Below, one piece after another: positions 6,592 to 14,579 of a stretch of DNA of 64,000 bases. Under the pieces are notes generated by a model. That model searched no databases, was not told where the DNA came from, and was given only the letters and a program-made list of their open reading frames with translations. Made by a program: the position numbers and the translations under genes. How positions within the stretch are numbered: position 1 is the stretch's first letter; every line of letters begins with the position of its first letter. The DNA is from Pedobacter sp. JY14-1 (GTDB taxonomy: Bacteria; Bacteroidota; Bacteroidia; Sphingobacteriales; Sphingobacteriaceae): the NCBI RefSeq assembly GCF_029269825.1, contig NZ_JARJHU010000003.1, positions 808,224 to 872,223 of the forward strand, read 5' to 3'.

Positions 6592-9399
6592 TTGAAACCA
6601 CAATTAAATCTAAAGAAAGCAATTATTACAATAATGTTTGTAATAATCGGCTCTGCAGTATTTGCACAAACAGGAAAGATTTCCGGTAAGGTCTCTGACG
6701 GAAAGACCGGTGAAACGCTCATCGGGGTGACTGTTCGTATTAAGGATACCAGTAAGGGTGCCGCTACGGATGTAGACGGCAATTATTCACTTCCAGGGCT
6801 GTCAGCAGGTAAATACACGTTGGTATTCCAATATGTCGGTTATACGTCCAAAGAGGTTAGCGGTATTGATGTATCAAACGGCAAGAGTACCGTATTGAAT
6901 GTGATACTTGATGAGTCTGCCGGACAAAACTTACAGGAAATCGTGATTAAAGCCGATTTTAAGAAGGAGAGTGTGAATGCTTTATATGCTTTGCAGAAGA
7001 ACAGTGCCTCAGTATCTGATGGTATTTCCTCCGAGCTGATTAAGCGGTCTCCCGATAAAAATACTTCTGATGTCCTGAAACGTGTTAGCGGTGCAACTGT
7101 GCAGGATAACAAATTTGTAGTGATCAGGGGATTAAGTGACAGGTATAACACAGCTACCCTGGACGGGTCGTCTCTGCCAAGCACCGAACCTAACAGGAAG
7201 GCGTTTTCCTTTGATATCGTTCCTTCTAACCTGGTTGATAACCTGATCATTAATAAGACTGCAACGCCTGATCTTCCTGGTGATTTCACAGGTGGCGCAA
7301 TTCAGATCCAGACTAAGGATATTCCTGATCAGAACTATATTTCTTTGAGCGGTAGTCTCGGCTACAATACCGTTTCTACTTTTAAGGATTTTTACAGCGG
7401 TCAGAGGAACACTACCGACTATTTTACTTTTGATGGAAGTAACAGAAAACTCCCTCCAAGCTTTCCTTCGACCAAGAGGATAGTTGCGGACGGTGGACTG
7501 AGCAATGCGCAGAATAATGCGGCACTGAAGAGCTTGTCTCAGGACTGGAATATCTATAATAATGCTGCACTGCCAACCCAAAATTACCAGTTTACTATTG
7601 GCAGGGTTAAGGATTTTCAGAATAATGGCAAAAAATTAGGCGCTATTGTATCTCTGAGTTACAGGAATGCGCAAAGCACCACGTTAAACGCAGACCGTGA
7701 CTTCTATACTTACGATTACAGGGATAATACTTACAAGTTTTCAAGTAGCATAGGAGCGCTGGCAAACTTTGCCTATACGTATGGTAAAAGCAAAATAACA
7801 TTCAAAAATATCTATAACAGAATATTTGACGATGTGTATACTTATCGTACAGGTATAAATGAGTCCACTACTTCTGACAACAAGTTTTACGCATTTGATT
7901 TGATTGAAAAGTCATTACTTAAATCAACTGTTGAGGGAAACCATCAGCTAGGTGAAAGGAATGCCAAGCTGAATTGGTCTATTGGTTTTAGTAACGTTAA
8001 AAATGATCAGCCGGACCAACGGAAGGTAAATTATGCGAGGAATATCGCCTACGTTAATGATCCGGATGTACCTTATGAAGCAAATATTACTGGTATCGGA
8101 AAAGAGAATACGCGTTTGTTTTCTACACTGAATGAAAATGGTTATAATGGTGCTGTTAACTACGCGCTCCCTTTAAAGATGTTTGCCCAATCGGCAACTT
8201 TTAAAGCTGGGTTGTCATCTGGTTACCGGGATCGTGACTTCAATGCGAGGTTTATTGGCGCTGAAGTAAAAACAACCGATCCTGAGCAACTAAGGGAAAT
8301 ACGTATAAGACCGCTTAATACGCTTTTCGGACAAGATCTTATTGATCAAAACCTATATAAGCTTGGTGAAATAGGCAGCTTGACCGATATGTATACAGCA
8401 AATGCATTTACGAATGCAGCTTATGCGATGCTGGACAATAAAATAGGGAGTAAAATTAGGTTGGTCTGGGGAGTCAGGGCAGAGAAATTTAACCTGAATC
8501 TCAAATCTGAAGATCCGTTAAGGCCACCTATTGATCAGGATTATCTGGACATTTTACCGTCTGCAAATTTCACTTACAGTCTGACGGATAAAATCAACCT
8601 GAGGGCGTCTTATTACCGTTCAATTGCCCGTCCGGAGTTCAGGGAACTGGCGCCGTTCTCCTATTATGATTACGAACAGTTGGCTTTTATGGACGGAAAT
8701 TCAAAGTTGAAGCGCGCTCAGATCAATAATGCAGATGTCCGTTTTGAGTTATATCCTGAAGTAGGGCAGATCTTCTCCATTTCGGCTTACTACAAACAGT
8801 TTAAAGATGCAATCGAGCCTTTGAATGAAGATTACAATTCAACAAGGACGATTAGCTATTTCAATTCTAAAGAGGCTACTGTTTACGGATTGGAGCTTGA
8901 AGTTCGTAAATCATTGAATTTTATCTCGGAGAGTGACTTCCTTAAGAATACTACTGTTTATACTAATCTTTCACTGGTAAAGTCAAATGCAGTGAATCCG
9001 GTTAATTCTGGTATCACGTTTTTAGAGAAGGAGCGCCCAATGGTAGGCCAGGCACCATATACCGTTAATGCAGGTTTGCAACATACATTTTTGAATAATA
9101 AAATGACCTTCAATGCGCTGTACAACAGAGTGGGACGTAGAATCACTGTTGTTGGTGGATCGAATTTCGGAAGTATCTGGGAAGCTCCAAGAAATGTTAT
9201 CGATTTGCAACTTGGTCTCAGGGCCTTTAAAAACAAAGGCGAGTTTAAGCTTAATGTCGGCGATCTGTTAAACAACTACACGACCTTATATTACGATAAC
9301 AACGCAAATAAGAGATATGACGACAATAACCAGGATGAGACAATTAACAGGTATAAGCTTGGTACCAATTACTCACTATCTTTCTCCTATAACTTCTGA
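6592..9399 (+). CDS. TonB-dependent outer membrane receptor, putatively phosphate-starvation controlled
   Basis: A 935-residue outer membrane active transporter. The TTG start gives a good signal peptide (about 1-26, ending VFA-Q). An N-terminal carboxypeptidase-regulatory-like beta domain follows (about 28-112, GKISGKVSDGKTGETLIGVTV), then the plug (about 120-245, with SDVLKRVSGATV and a VIRGLSDRYN segment), then a beta barrel ending in the usual aromatic C-terminus (SLSFSYNF). The receptor is driven by TonB-ExbBD and takes up a large or scarce ligand. No SusD partner follows; instead a beta-helix lipoprotein gene with the same type of upstream array lies 88 bp downstream. The regulatory array suggests a phosphorus-containing ligand, but substrate specificity cannot be read from the protein. 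Confidence 0.93.
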   Translation: MKPQLNLKKAIITIMFVIIGSAVFAQTGKISGKVSDGKTGETLIGVTVRIKDTSKGAATDVDGNYSLPGLSAGKYTLVFQYVGYTSKEVSGIDVSNGKSTVLNVILDESAGQNLQEIVIKADFKKESVNALYALQKNSASVSDGISSELIKRSPDKNTSDVLKRVSGATVQDNKFVVIRGLSDRYNTATLDGSSLPSTEPNRKAFSFDIVPSNLVDNLIINKTATPDLPGDFTGGAIQIQTKDIPDQNYISLSGSLGYNTVSTFKDFYSGQRNTTDYFTFDGSNRKLPPSFPSTKRIVADGGLSNAQNNAALKSLSQDWNIYNNAALPTQNYQFTIGRVKDFQNNGKKLGAIVSLSYRNAQSTTLNADRDFYTYDYRDNTYKFSSSIGALANFAYTYGKSKITFKNIYNRIFDDVYTYRTGINESTTSDNKFYAFDLIEKSLLKSTVEGNHQLGERNAKLNWSIGFSNVKNDQPDQRKVNYARNIAYVNDPDVPYEANITGIGKENTRLFSTLNENGYNGAVNYALPLKMFAQSATFKAGLSSGYRDRDFNARFIGAEVKTTDPEQLREIRIRPLNTLFGQDLIDQNLYKLGEIGSLTDMYTANAFTNAAYAMLDNKIGSKIRLVWGVRAEKFNLNLKSEDPLRPPIDQDYLDILPSANFTYSLTDKINLRASYYRSIARPEFRELAPFSYYDYEQLAFMDGNSKLKRAQINNADVRFELYPEVGQIFSISAYYKQFKDAIEPLNEDYNSTRTISYFNSKEATVYGLELEVRKSLNFISESDFLKNTTVYTNLSLVKSNAVNPVNSGITFLEKERPMVGQAPYTVNAGLQHTFLNNKMTFNALYNRVGRRITVVGGSNFGSIWEAPRNVIDLQLGLRAFKNKGEFKLNVGDLLNNYTTLYYDNNANKRYDDNNQDETINRYKLGTNYSLSFSYNF

Positions 9400-9420
9400 C
9401 CTAACAGCATTTGAGTAGAC

Positions 9421-9476
9421 TTAACATTTATTTAAAGAACTGTTAATGAGTACTTAAATTCTCCTTAATACTTTTG
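9421..9476 (+). promoter_or_regulatory. Pho-box-like array and -7 box of the beta-helix lipoprotein gene
   Basis: Five half-sites repeat at 11 bp: TTAACA 9421, TTAAAG 9432, TTAATG 9443, TTAAAT 9454 and TTAATA 9465. TACTTTTG (9469-9476) is a perfect TAnnTTTG box; it begins 15 bp after the start of the 9454 half-site, the same offset as at the receptor promoter. A separate promoter here shows that the lipoprotein gene is not simply cotranscribed with the receptor. Confidence 0.65.
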
Positions 9477-9487
9477 AAATTATAAAT

Positions 9488-10924
9488 ATGAACAAAATGA
9501 AAAAACAGTTATTAGCATCTGCCTTGAGTTTACTTGTACTTCTCGCAAGTTGCTCTAAAAAAGATTCAAACGAAATCATCGATCCGCCTGCAACAGACGG
9601 GGTTGTTACCGTAAGCGGTGATATTTCTACAAGCACAACCTGGACCGCAGATAAAATATACCTTCTTAAAGGGAATGTTTTTGTTACTGGTAATGCTACA
9701 CTGACTATTCAGCCAGGAACGATTATCAAAGGTGACAAAGCTACTAAAGGCTCTTTGGTTATTACAAGAGGGTCTAAAATTGAAGCAGCCGGCACCGTTG
9801 ATAAACCAATTGTTTTCACCTCAAATCAGCCTGCAGGTGCAAGGGACAAAGGTGACTGGGGTGGTGTAATCCTATTAGGTAAAGCTACCAACAACCAGGG
9901 CACTTCTATCAAAATCGAAGGCATTTCTGATGATACTGATAAAGCTAAATATGGTGGCAACGAAGACGGCGATAATTCCGGAACTTTGAAATATGTACGG
10001 ATAGAGTTTGCAGGTATTGCTTTAGGGCCGGATAACGAGATTAATGGTCTGACCATGGGCAGCGTTGGTTCTGGGACTACCATTGACTATGTAGAGGTTT
10101 ACCGTTCCGGTGACGACTCATTCGAGTGGTTTGGCGGAACTGTAAATTGTAAACACCTTTTGGCCATCGATAGCTGGGATGATGATTTCGATACTGACTT
10201 CGGATATTCAGGAAAAGTTCAGTTTGCGCTGGCTCAGCGTCTGGCTTCGACTGCTGACGTATCTGGTTCTAACGGTTTCGAATCTGACAACGACGGCAAT
10301 GGAAGTAACAATACTCCAAAAACTTCAGCAGTGTTTTCAAACGTAACGATCCTTGGACCAATTGACGTTGCTGGTGCAGGAAGTATTAACTCTAACTTCC
10401 AGCATGCGGCTCAAATCCGCCGTAATTCTTCTATCAGTATCTTTAATTCTATTTTCGCTGGCTATACTGAAGGCATCTATTATGATGATACCAAGGTTGC
10501 TACTGCCGGAGCTACCTATGCAAACTTTACTTCTGGCAGCTCGGTATTTGCGAATAACCTGGTTTTGGGTTGCAATGGTAAATCTAATCAGATTAAGGGT
10601 GCAGCTGGCATATTGGATGCTTTGAAGACCGCACTGACTGCTGGTAATACTTTTGATGCGAATGTATATGCAAGTGCAGTGGTTAGAGATCCTTACAAAT
10701 TTGCTCCTGACCTGGCTGCTGCCGCTAAACAAGGTACTCCTGATTTCAGGGTAGTAGATGGTTCTATCGCTGCTAGCGGGGCTAGTTTTACAAATGCTAA
10801 GCTATCTTCTGGCTTTGAAAATGTAGCTTATAAAGGTGCGTTTGGTACTACTAGCTGGGCAGAAGGCTGGGCTCACTTTAATCCTCAGACGCTTGCTTAC
10901 ACTACCCCTGGTGCTGTAAAATAA
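9488..10924 (+). CDS. Right-handed beta-helix surface lipoprotein
   Basis: A 478-residue lipoprotein. The signal peptide ends in a lipobox with the lipidated Cys at about 22 (LLASC), followed by SKKDSNE, a lysine/acidic patch similar to the Bacteroidota lipoprotein export signal that sends lipoproteins to the cell surface. The mature protein has many short beta-strand repeats, for example NATLTIQPGTIIKGD and GTLKYVRIEFAG, and acidic Asp-rich loops (DSWDDDFDTDF, DNDGNGSNN) that look like cation-binding sites. I recognise the beta-helix architecture but not an enzyme family. Paired expression with the preceding TonB receptor suggests a surface ligand-binding or hydrolytic partner. Start codons at 9488 and 9497 are both possible; the first is used here. 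Confidence 0.85.
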   Translation: MNKMKKQLLASALSLLVLLASCSKKDSNEIIDPPATDGVVTVSGDISTSTTWTADKIYLLKGNVFVTGNATLTIQPGTIIKGDKATKGSLVITRGSKIEAAGTVDKPIVFTSNQPAGARDKGDWGGVILLGKATNNQGTSIKIEGISDDTDKAKYGGNEDGDNSGTLKYVRIEFAGIALGPDNEINGLTMGSVGSGTTIDYVEVYRSGDDSFEWFGGTVNCKHLLAIDSWDDDFDTDFGYSGKVQFALAQRLASTADVSGSNGFESDNDGNGSNNTPKTSAVFSNVTILGPIDVAGAGSINSNFQHAAQIRRNSSISIFNSIFAGYTEGIYYDDTKVATAGATYANFTSGSSVFANNLVLGCNGKSNQIKGAAGILDALKTALTAGNTFDANVYASAVVRDPYKFAPDLAAAAKQGTPDFRVVDGSIAASGASFTNAKLSSGFENVAYKGAFGTTSWAEGWAHFNPQTLAYTTPGAVK

Positions 10925-10948
10925 TTTAAACCTGAATTATACTTAAAA

Positions 10949-10976
10949 GCGGATGCCTATGGCATTCGCTTTTTTT
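10949..10976 (+). terminator. Rho-independent terminator after the beta-helix lipoprotein gene
   Basis: GCGGATGCC (10949-10957) pairs with GGCATTCGC (10961-10969) around the loop TAT, followed by seven T. The stem has one G-T wobble. Confidence 0.9.
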
Positions 10977-10988
10977 GTTTCAACCGAT

Positions 10989-11020
10989 TTAACGAAAGCT
11001 TAACAATGCCATTGTAGCGA
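10989..11020 (+). promoter_or_regulatory. Pho-box-like half-site pair upstream of small lipoprotein gene
   Basis: TTAACG (10989) and TTAACA (11000) are 11 bp apart. A TA dinucleotide lies at the expected -7 position (11015), but the rest, TAGCGAAG, does not match TAnnTTTG. The site is weaker than its two neighbours. The 5' leader would be about 40 nt. Confidence 0.5.
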
Positions 11021-11067
11021 AGAACTTTTAATTCCCGTATTACCTGTAGAATCAAACAATTGAGAAT

Positions 11068-11595
11068 ATGAAAATATCAGCTACCTATTTGCTTTTGCTG
11101 GCCATATTGCCAGTATTTAGTTCCTGCAAAAAAGACGGGGTAAAGAAAACCGGTATTGAAATTACCGACAAAGACCTGACGGTGTGTCCGGATAATGCGG
11201 ACTGTGAATTTCTGTATACCGAAGGTGCGGATATTAGCAAGCAGTTGTTGTTTCAGCCGGGTAATTACCGGTTGTTCTGGTCCAGCTTCCGTTATTCTGG
11301 TATAGACAGCAGATTATATATCCGTACACCGCAGGATGCACGGGAATTTTATCTTAAGCGGCAGGACTTTGAAAGTAAAGTGCTGCTGACCAGCATATGT
11401 CCTGCTTGTTTTAGTATACCTATGAGACCGGTAGAGGGATATATTAAGGGAATTAACGTATCACCTGATAAGCGTGCTGATCAGACTAAATGGCTGCTGG
11501 AGGTAAAGCTGTATCTGATGCCTCAGGGTGGGAGTAAGGTGACCGATACGTTGTTTATCAAACAATATTTCTATCCGAATTTTGTGATTAACTAG
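11068..11595 (+). CDS. Small lipoprotein of unknown function
   Basis: A 175-residue protein with a signal peptide and lipobox (FSSC, Cys at about 20), followed by KKDGVKK, a basic/acidic patch like a surface-export signal. The mature part contains four cysteines in two close pairs (CPDNADC near residues 38-44 and CPAC near 112-115), which could form disulfides or bind a metal. The remainder is predicted beta-rich. No family is recognised. A TTAACG/TTAACA pair upstream links it to the two preceding genes. It converges on a transglutaminase-like gene 32 bp away. Confidence 0.75.
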   Translation: MKISATYLLLLAILPVFSSCKKDGVKKTGIEITDKDLTVCPDNADCEFLYTEGADISKQLLFQPGNYRLFWSSFRYSGIDSRLYIRTPQDAREFYLKRQDFESKVLLTSICPACFSIPMRPVEGYIKGINVSPDKRADQTKWLLEVKLYLMPQGGSKVTDTLFIKQYFYPNFVIN

Positions 11596-11627
11596 CGCTT
11601 CAGGTTGTTTGACGGACTGGCAAGTAT

Positions 11628-12821
11628 TTATCTTGGATCATAAGCATAAACGATCTCATAAGGAATGTGCCTGAGTTTAGCTGAAAGCTGGCCGATAGGC
11701 AGGTTTTCTTTTTGAGGTGTGGGTTCACAAACTGAATAGATTTTGCCATTGTAGATGATAGGCTGTCCTATTGGTTTGTCAAACCGGACAGCCATCGTAA
11801 TATGGGTAGGATAGAGCAGGGCGATCATGGGAAGATTGTAGATTTCCTTTACCAGGTAAAAGAAAAGTGCAGCACGGTCATCGCAATCGCTGTATTGGGC
11901 AAAGAGTGTCTGTTCTGGCGAGAGCCTTTTTTCACGGCCAAAGTTGCGATCGTCATCTTCATAAAGGAAGGCGTAACGGGTGAAGCGCATCAGGTAGTCT
12001 ACGCCTTTTTTTTGTTTCATGCCGGTTACTGTCTTTTTGAGTATGGGAATTAAGGAACCATAGGTTTCCTTGCTCAGTGGAATGTTGAAATACGATTCGA
12101 AGTCTACCACAGGGTAGTTGGCAAAGAGATCCTGAACGCCTGGATTGAGTTTGATATCGAAATGATACGCTTTGTGGCCGTAGCTGAAGTAGAGTTGTTT
12201 ATCGGCGTAACTTTCAGGCCTGAAATCGGGCATGCGGGTAACTTTGTAGGAAAAAGCTTCCTTTGCCTCGGGAATGCTGATCATGTGATCGGGCGGAGTC
12301 TTGTTCAGATCTGCGTAAGCATAGTCGTGATGGTTCAGACACATGTATTTCCTGTCTTTGTAGACGAGGTATGGAATGTCTGAAATGTCTTCGTCGGTAT
12401 GAACATAAAAGATAATGCGGTTTCCCGATATGGTCAACCGTGCATCGTAACCAGATTTGACCATGAGAAACCACTTATAAAAGGTATAGCGTTCATAGTT
12501 TTCCTTCTTGGGGCTTATAGCTTCTGCGGTTTTCCTGATCAGCTGGTAATATATCCAGTCATTAAGCTCGTTCTGTTTTCTGTAGGTAAGTAAAGAATCA
12601 AGTATCGGGCGGTATCGACCGCTGTTTGCCTTACGGTAGGACTCCCATATATATGCTTCGGACAAGGAATCCGGCAGTCGGTTGATAATGGAAGCGGAAA
12701 GTTCGAGATTAAAAGTATGGCCATAAAAGTCAAAGCAGATATTGTTACGGATTTGCTGCCCGAAGACCATACCCTGGGTCAACAGGGTAATAGTGATCAT
12801 CGTTCTTATCCATTTTCGCAT
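11628..12821 (-). CDS. Exported transglutaminase-like protein
   Basis: A 397-residue protein with an N-terminal signal peptide (about 1-22, ending VFG-QQ) and no lipobox. The C-terminal third carries QYSDCDDRAALFFYLV, matching the Cys-containing motif of transglutaminase-like cysteine peptidase folds, then THITMAVRF with a candidate catalytic His, and a later IYSVCEPTP stretch that may supply the Asp/Glu side. The N-terminal two thirds are not recognised but are rich in Tyr and Asp. Bacterial members act as periplasmic proteases or amidases rather than cross-linkers. It is transcribed toward the small lipoprotein gene and diverges from the intergenic small RNA and amylase. Confidence 0.8.
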   Translation of the reverse strand: MRKWIRTMITITLLTQGMVFGQQIRNNICFDFYGHTFNLELSASIINRLPDSLSEAYIWESYRKANSGRYRPILDSLLTYRKQNELNDWIYYQLIRKTAEAISPKKENYERYTFYKWFLMVKSGYDARLTISGNRIIFYVHTDEDISDIPYLVYKDRKYMCLNHHDYAYADLNKTPPDHMISIPEAKEAFSYKVTRMPDFRPESYADKQLYFSYGHKAYHFDIKLNPGVQDLFANYPVVDFESYFNIPLSKETYGSLIPILKKTVTGMKQKKGVDYLMRFTRYAFLYEDDDRNFGREKRLSPEQTLFAQYSDCDDRAALFFYLVKEIYNLPMIALLYPTHITMAVRFDKPIGQPIIYNGKIYSVCEPTPQKENLPIGQLSAKLRHIPYEIVYAYDPR

Positions 12822-12836
12822 CTGACTTCGGTTTGC

Positions 12837-12875
12837 TTAACTTTTTGATAACATTGAATATACATAAAATTAACA
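12837..12875 (+). promoter_or_regulatory. Upstream 11-bp half-site array
   Basis: TTAACT (12837), ATAACA (12848), a weak TATACA (12859) and TTAACA (12870) share an exact 11-bp phase. No good -7 box stands at the fixed offset downstream. It lies 41 bp before a second array in the same orientation and may be an auxiliary binding region. Confidence 0.45.
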
Positions 12876-12915
12876 TTGTATGTGTATTAAATTTTTGTGC
12901 TGAGTGGCTGTTAAG

Positions 12916-12960
12916 ATAATGGATGGTTAACGGAGCCTTAACATGTTTGTGCTACTTTTG
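12916..12960 (+). promoter_or_regulatory. Pho-box-like promoter of the intergenic small RNA
   Basis: ATAATG (12916), TTAACG (12927) and TTAACA (12938) repeat at 11 bp. TACTTTTG (12953-12960) is a perfect -7 box starting 15 bp after the start of the last half-site, the same offset as at 6547/6562 and 9454/9469. Transcription would begin at about 12963. Confidence 0.65.
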
Positions 12961-12962
12961 TA

Positions 12963-13045
12963 GCGTAAATATTTGGTTAGTATTTATACGTTTAGGTTTA
13001 GTTGATAATCACAAGCCTGGTGGATGCCGGGCTTGTGCTTTTTTT
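12963..13045 (+). ncRNA. Candidate regulated small RNA, about 83 nt
   Basis: A predicted start just after the -7 box at 12953-12960 and a strong terminator ending at 13045 define a short transcript with no ATG-initiated reading frame. The 5' part folds into a hairpin: CGT at 12964-12966 plus AAATA at 12967-12971 pair with TATTT and ACG at 12981-12990, with a two-base bulge and loop TTTGGTTAG. A single-stranded linker (about 12991-13009) is rich in T, G and A. The 3' hairpin is the terminator. The gene to the left runs away from this site, so the terminator has no upstream coding gene to serve. A regulated leader of the amylase gene is the alternative. Confidence 0.55.
13010..13045 (+). terminator. 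Strong terminator ending the intergenic transcript
   Basis: CACAAGCCTGG (13010-13020) pairs with CCGGGCTTGTG (13027-13037) with one T-G wobble around loop TGGATG, followed by C and seven T. It is oriented to the right, before the amylase gene. Confidence 0.85.
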
Positions 13046-13088
13046 GGAATGATTTATGCAACTTTGACCCTTCTGAACCGATAATAGA

Positions 13089-14579
13089 ATGTTGATGGAG
13101 AACTTTGCAATGCTGCAGTTTTTTGAATGGTATTACCCGGCAGATGGCAGCTTGTGGCGTTTTTTTGCTGAGCAGGCAAATGATCTAAAAGACATTGGTA
13201 TTGATTCGGTCTGGTTGCCTCCGGCGCATAAGGGAATGGAGGGCGCTGAAGCAAGTGGTTATGATGCTTATGATCTCTATGACCTTGGGGAGTTTAACCA
13301 GCGAAACTCCGTGAGGACTAAGTATGGTACCAGAGATGAGTTTATTGCTGCTGTTAAAGCCGGACAACAGGCGGGGCTGCAAGTATATGCAGATATTGTA
13401 CTTAACCACATGGGGGGCGCGGAGGAAAAGGAGCGGGTGATGGTAAGAAAGGTAAATCCTGATAACCGTTTGGAATTTATTACGGAGCCATATGAAATTG
13501 AGGCTTTTACAAAGTTTAGCTTTCCGGGAAGAAACGCGAAGTATTCTCAATTTGTATGGGACCATAACTGTTTTGCAGGTATTGATTATGATGCCAGTAC
13601 CCAAGAGACGGCGATTTTCAGTATACAGAATGAATATGGTGAAGGGTGGCAGGATGTAGTTTCGGATGAGTTTGGTAATTACGATTACCTGATGCTTTGT
13701 GATATTGATTTTCGTAATCCTCATGTAAGGGAAGAACTGGTGAAGTGGGGAAAATGGTTTTATGAAACGGTTGGCTTTGATGGATTCCGGCTGGATGCGG
13801 TGAAACATATAGATCCGCTTTTTTTTAATGAGTGGCTGAATGCAATGAGGGGTTATTTTAAAAAGGAGTTTTATACTGTAGCAGAATATTGGGCGCCTGG
13901 AGATCTGGACGCTATGCTGAGGTATATTAGCGTGACCGAAGGACGGATGTCATTATTCGACGCCTGTTTACAGGCGAATTTTCACCGGGCGTCGGTGAGT
14001 ATTGACCAGTATGATATGCGTACGATATTTGACAATACACTTGTGCAGGCCAGACCCGAATTGGCTGTCACGCTTGTTGAAAACCATGACACGCAGCCTT
14101 TACAGTCTTTGGAGCAAACTGTGGAACCATGGTTCAGGCCTATTGCCTATGCACTGATCCTGCTCAGGGAGGCAGGGTATCCCTGTGTTTTTTATGCTGA
14201 TCTTTATGGTTCGGAATATGAAGATAAGGACAAGGAGGGGATAGACCAGAAGGTTACGATGACGATATTACAGGAACTAAAGGCGCTGCTTTATGTCCGC
14301 AAATATCTAGCCTATGGGCTGCAACGCGATTACTTTGATGATGCGCATTGCATTGGCTGGACAAGGGAAGGAGATGAAACACATCATGGATCCGGTTGTG
14401 CAGTGATACTGACTAACGGTATTGCTGCTGCCAAACGAATGGAGATGGGTATGAAACATGCTGGCAAAATCTTCTATGACAAGCTTGGGCATATTCAGGA
14501 AACCGTGGTAATTGATGAAAATGGATGGGGTGAATTCAACGTAAACAGTGGTTCTGTATCTGTTTGGACTTATAGTTAA
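13089..14579 (+). CDS. Cytoplasmic alpha-amylase (GH13)
   Basis: This 496-residue enzyme hydrolyses internal alpha-1,4 bonds of maltodextrins or glycogen. It has no signal peptide. The (beta/alpha)8 barrel shows the family regions: ADIVLNH (region I), DGFRLDAVKH with nucleophile Asp at about 236, AEYWAPG with acid/base Glu at about 266, and ENHDTQP with transition-state Asp at about 334. The overall pattern resembles the intracellular bacterial alpha-amylases of subfamily GH13_5. A start at the internal ATG at 13098 (MENFAMLQFFEWYY) fits family members slightly better. The gene lies 43 bp after a terminator, so its promoter is probably between 13046 and 13088. It shares its last three bases with the stop of the convergent acyltransferase gene. 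Confidence 0.93.
   Translation: MLMENFAMLQFFEWYYPADGSLWRFFAEQANDLKDIGIDSVWLPPAHKGMEGAEASGYDAYDLYDLGEFNQRNSVRTKYGTRDEFIAAVKAGQQAGLQVYADIVLNHMGGAEEKERVMVRKVNPDNRLEFITEPYEIEAFTKFSFPGRNAKYSQFVWDHNCFAGIDYDASTQETAIFSIQNEYGEGWQDVVSDEFGNYDYLMLCDIDFRNPHVREELVKWGKWFYETVGFDGFRLDAVKHIDPLFFNEWLNAMRGYFKKEFYTVAEYWAPGDLDAMLRYISVTEGRMSLFDACLQANFHRASVSIDQYDMRTIFDNTLVQARPELAVTLVENHDTQPLQSLEQTVEPWFRPIAYALILLREAGYPCVFYADLYGSEYEDKDKEGIDQKVTMTILQELKALLYVRKYLAYGLQRDYFDDAHCIGWTREGDETHHGSGCAVILTNGIAAAKRMEMGMKHAGKIFYDKLGHIQETVVIDENGWGEFNVNSGSVSVWTYS

Noticed and set aside
6592..10924. SusC/SusD pair
   Set aside because: The lipoprotein is a beta-helix, not the helical TPR-like SusD fold, and it has its own promoter.
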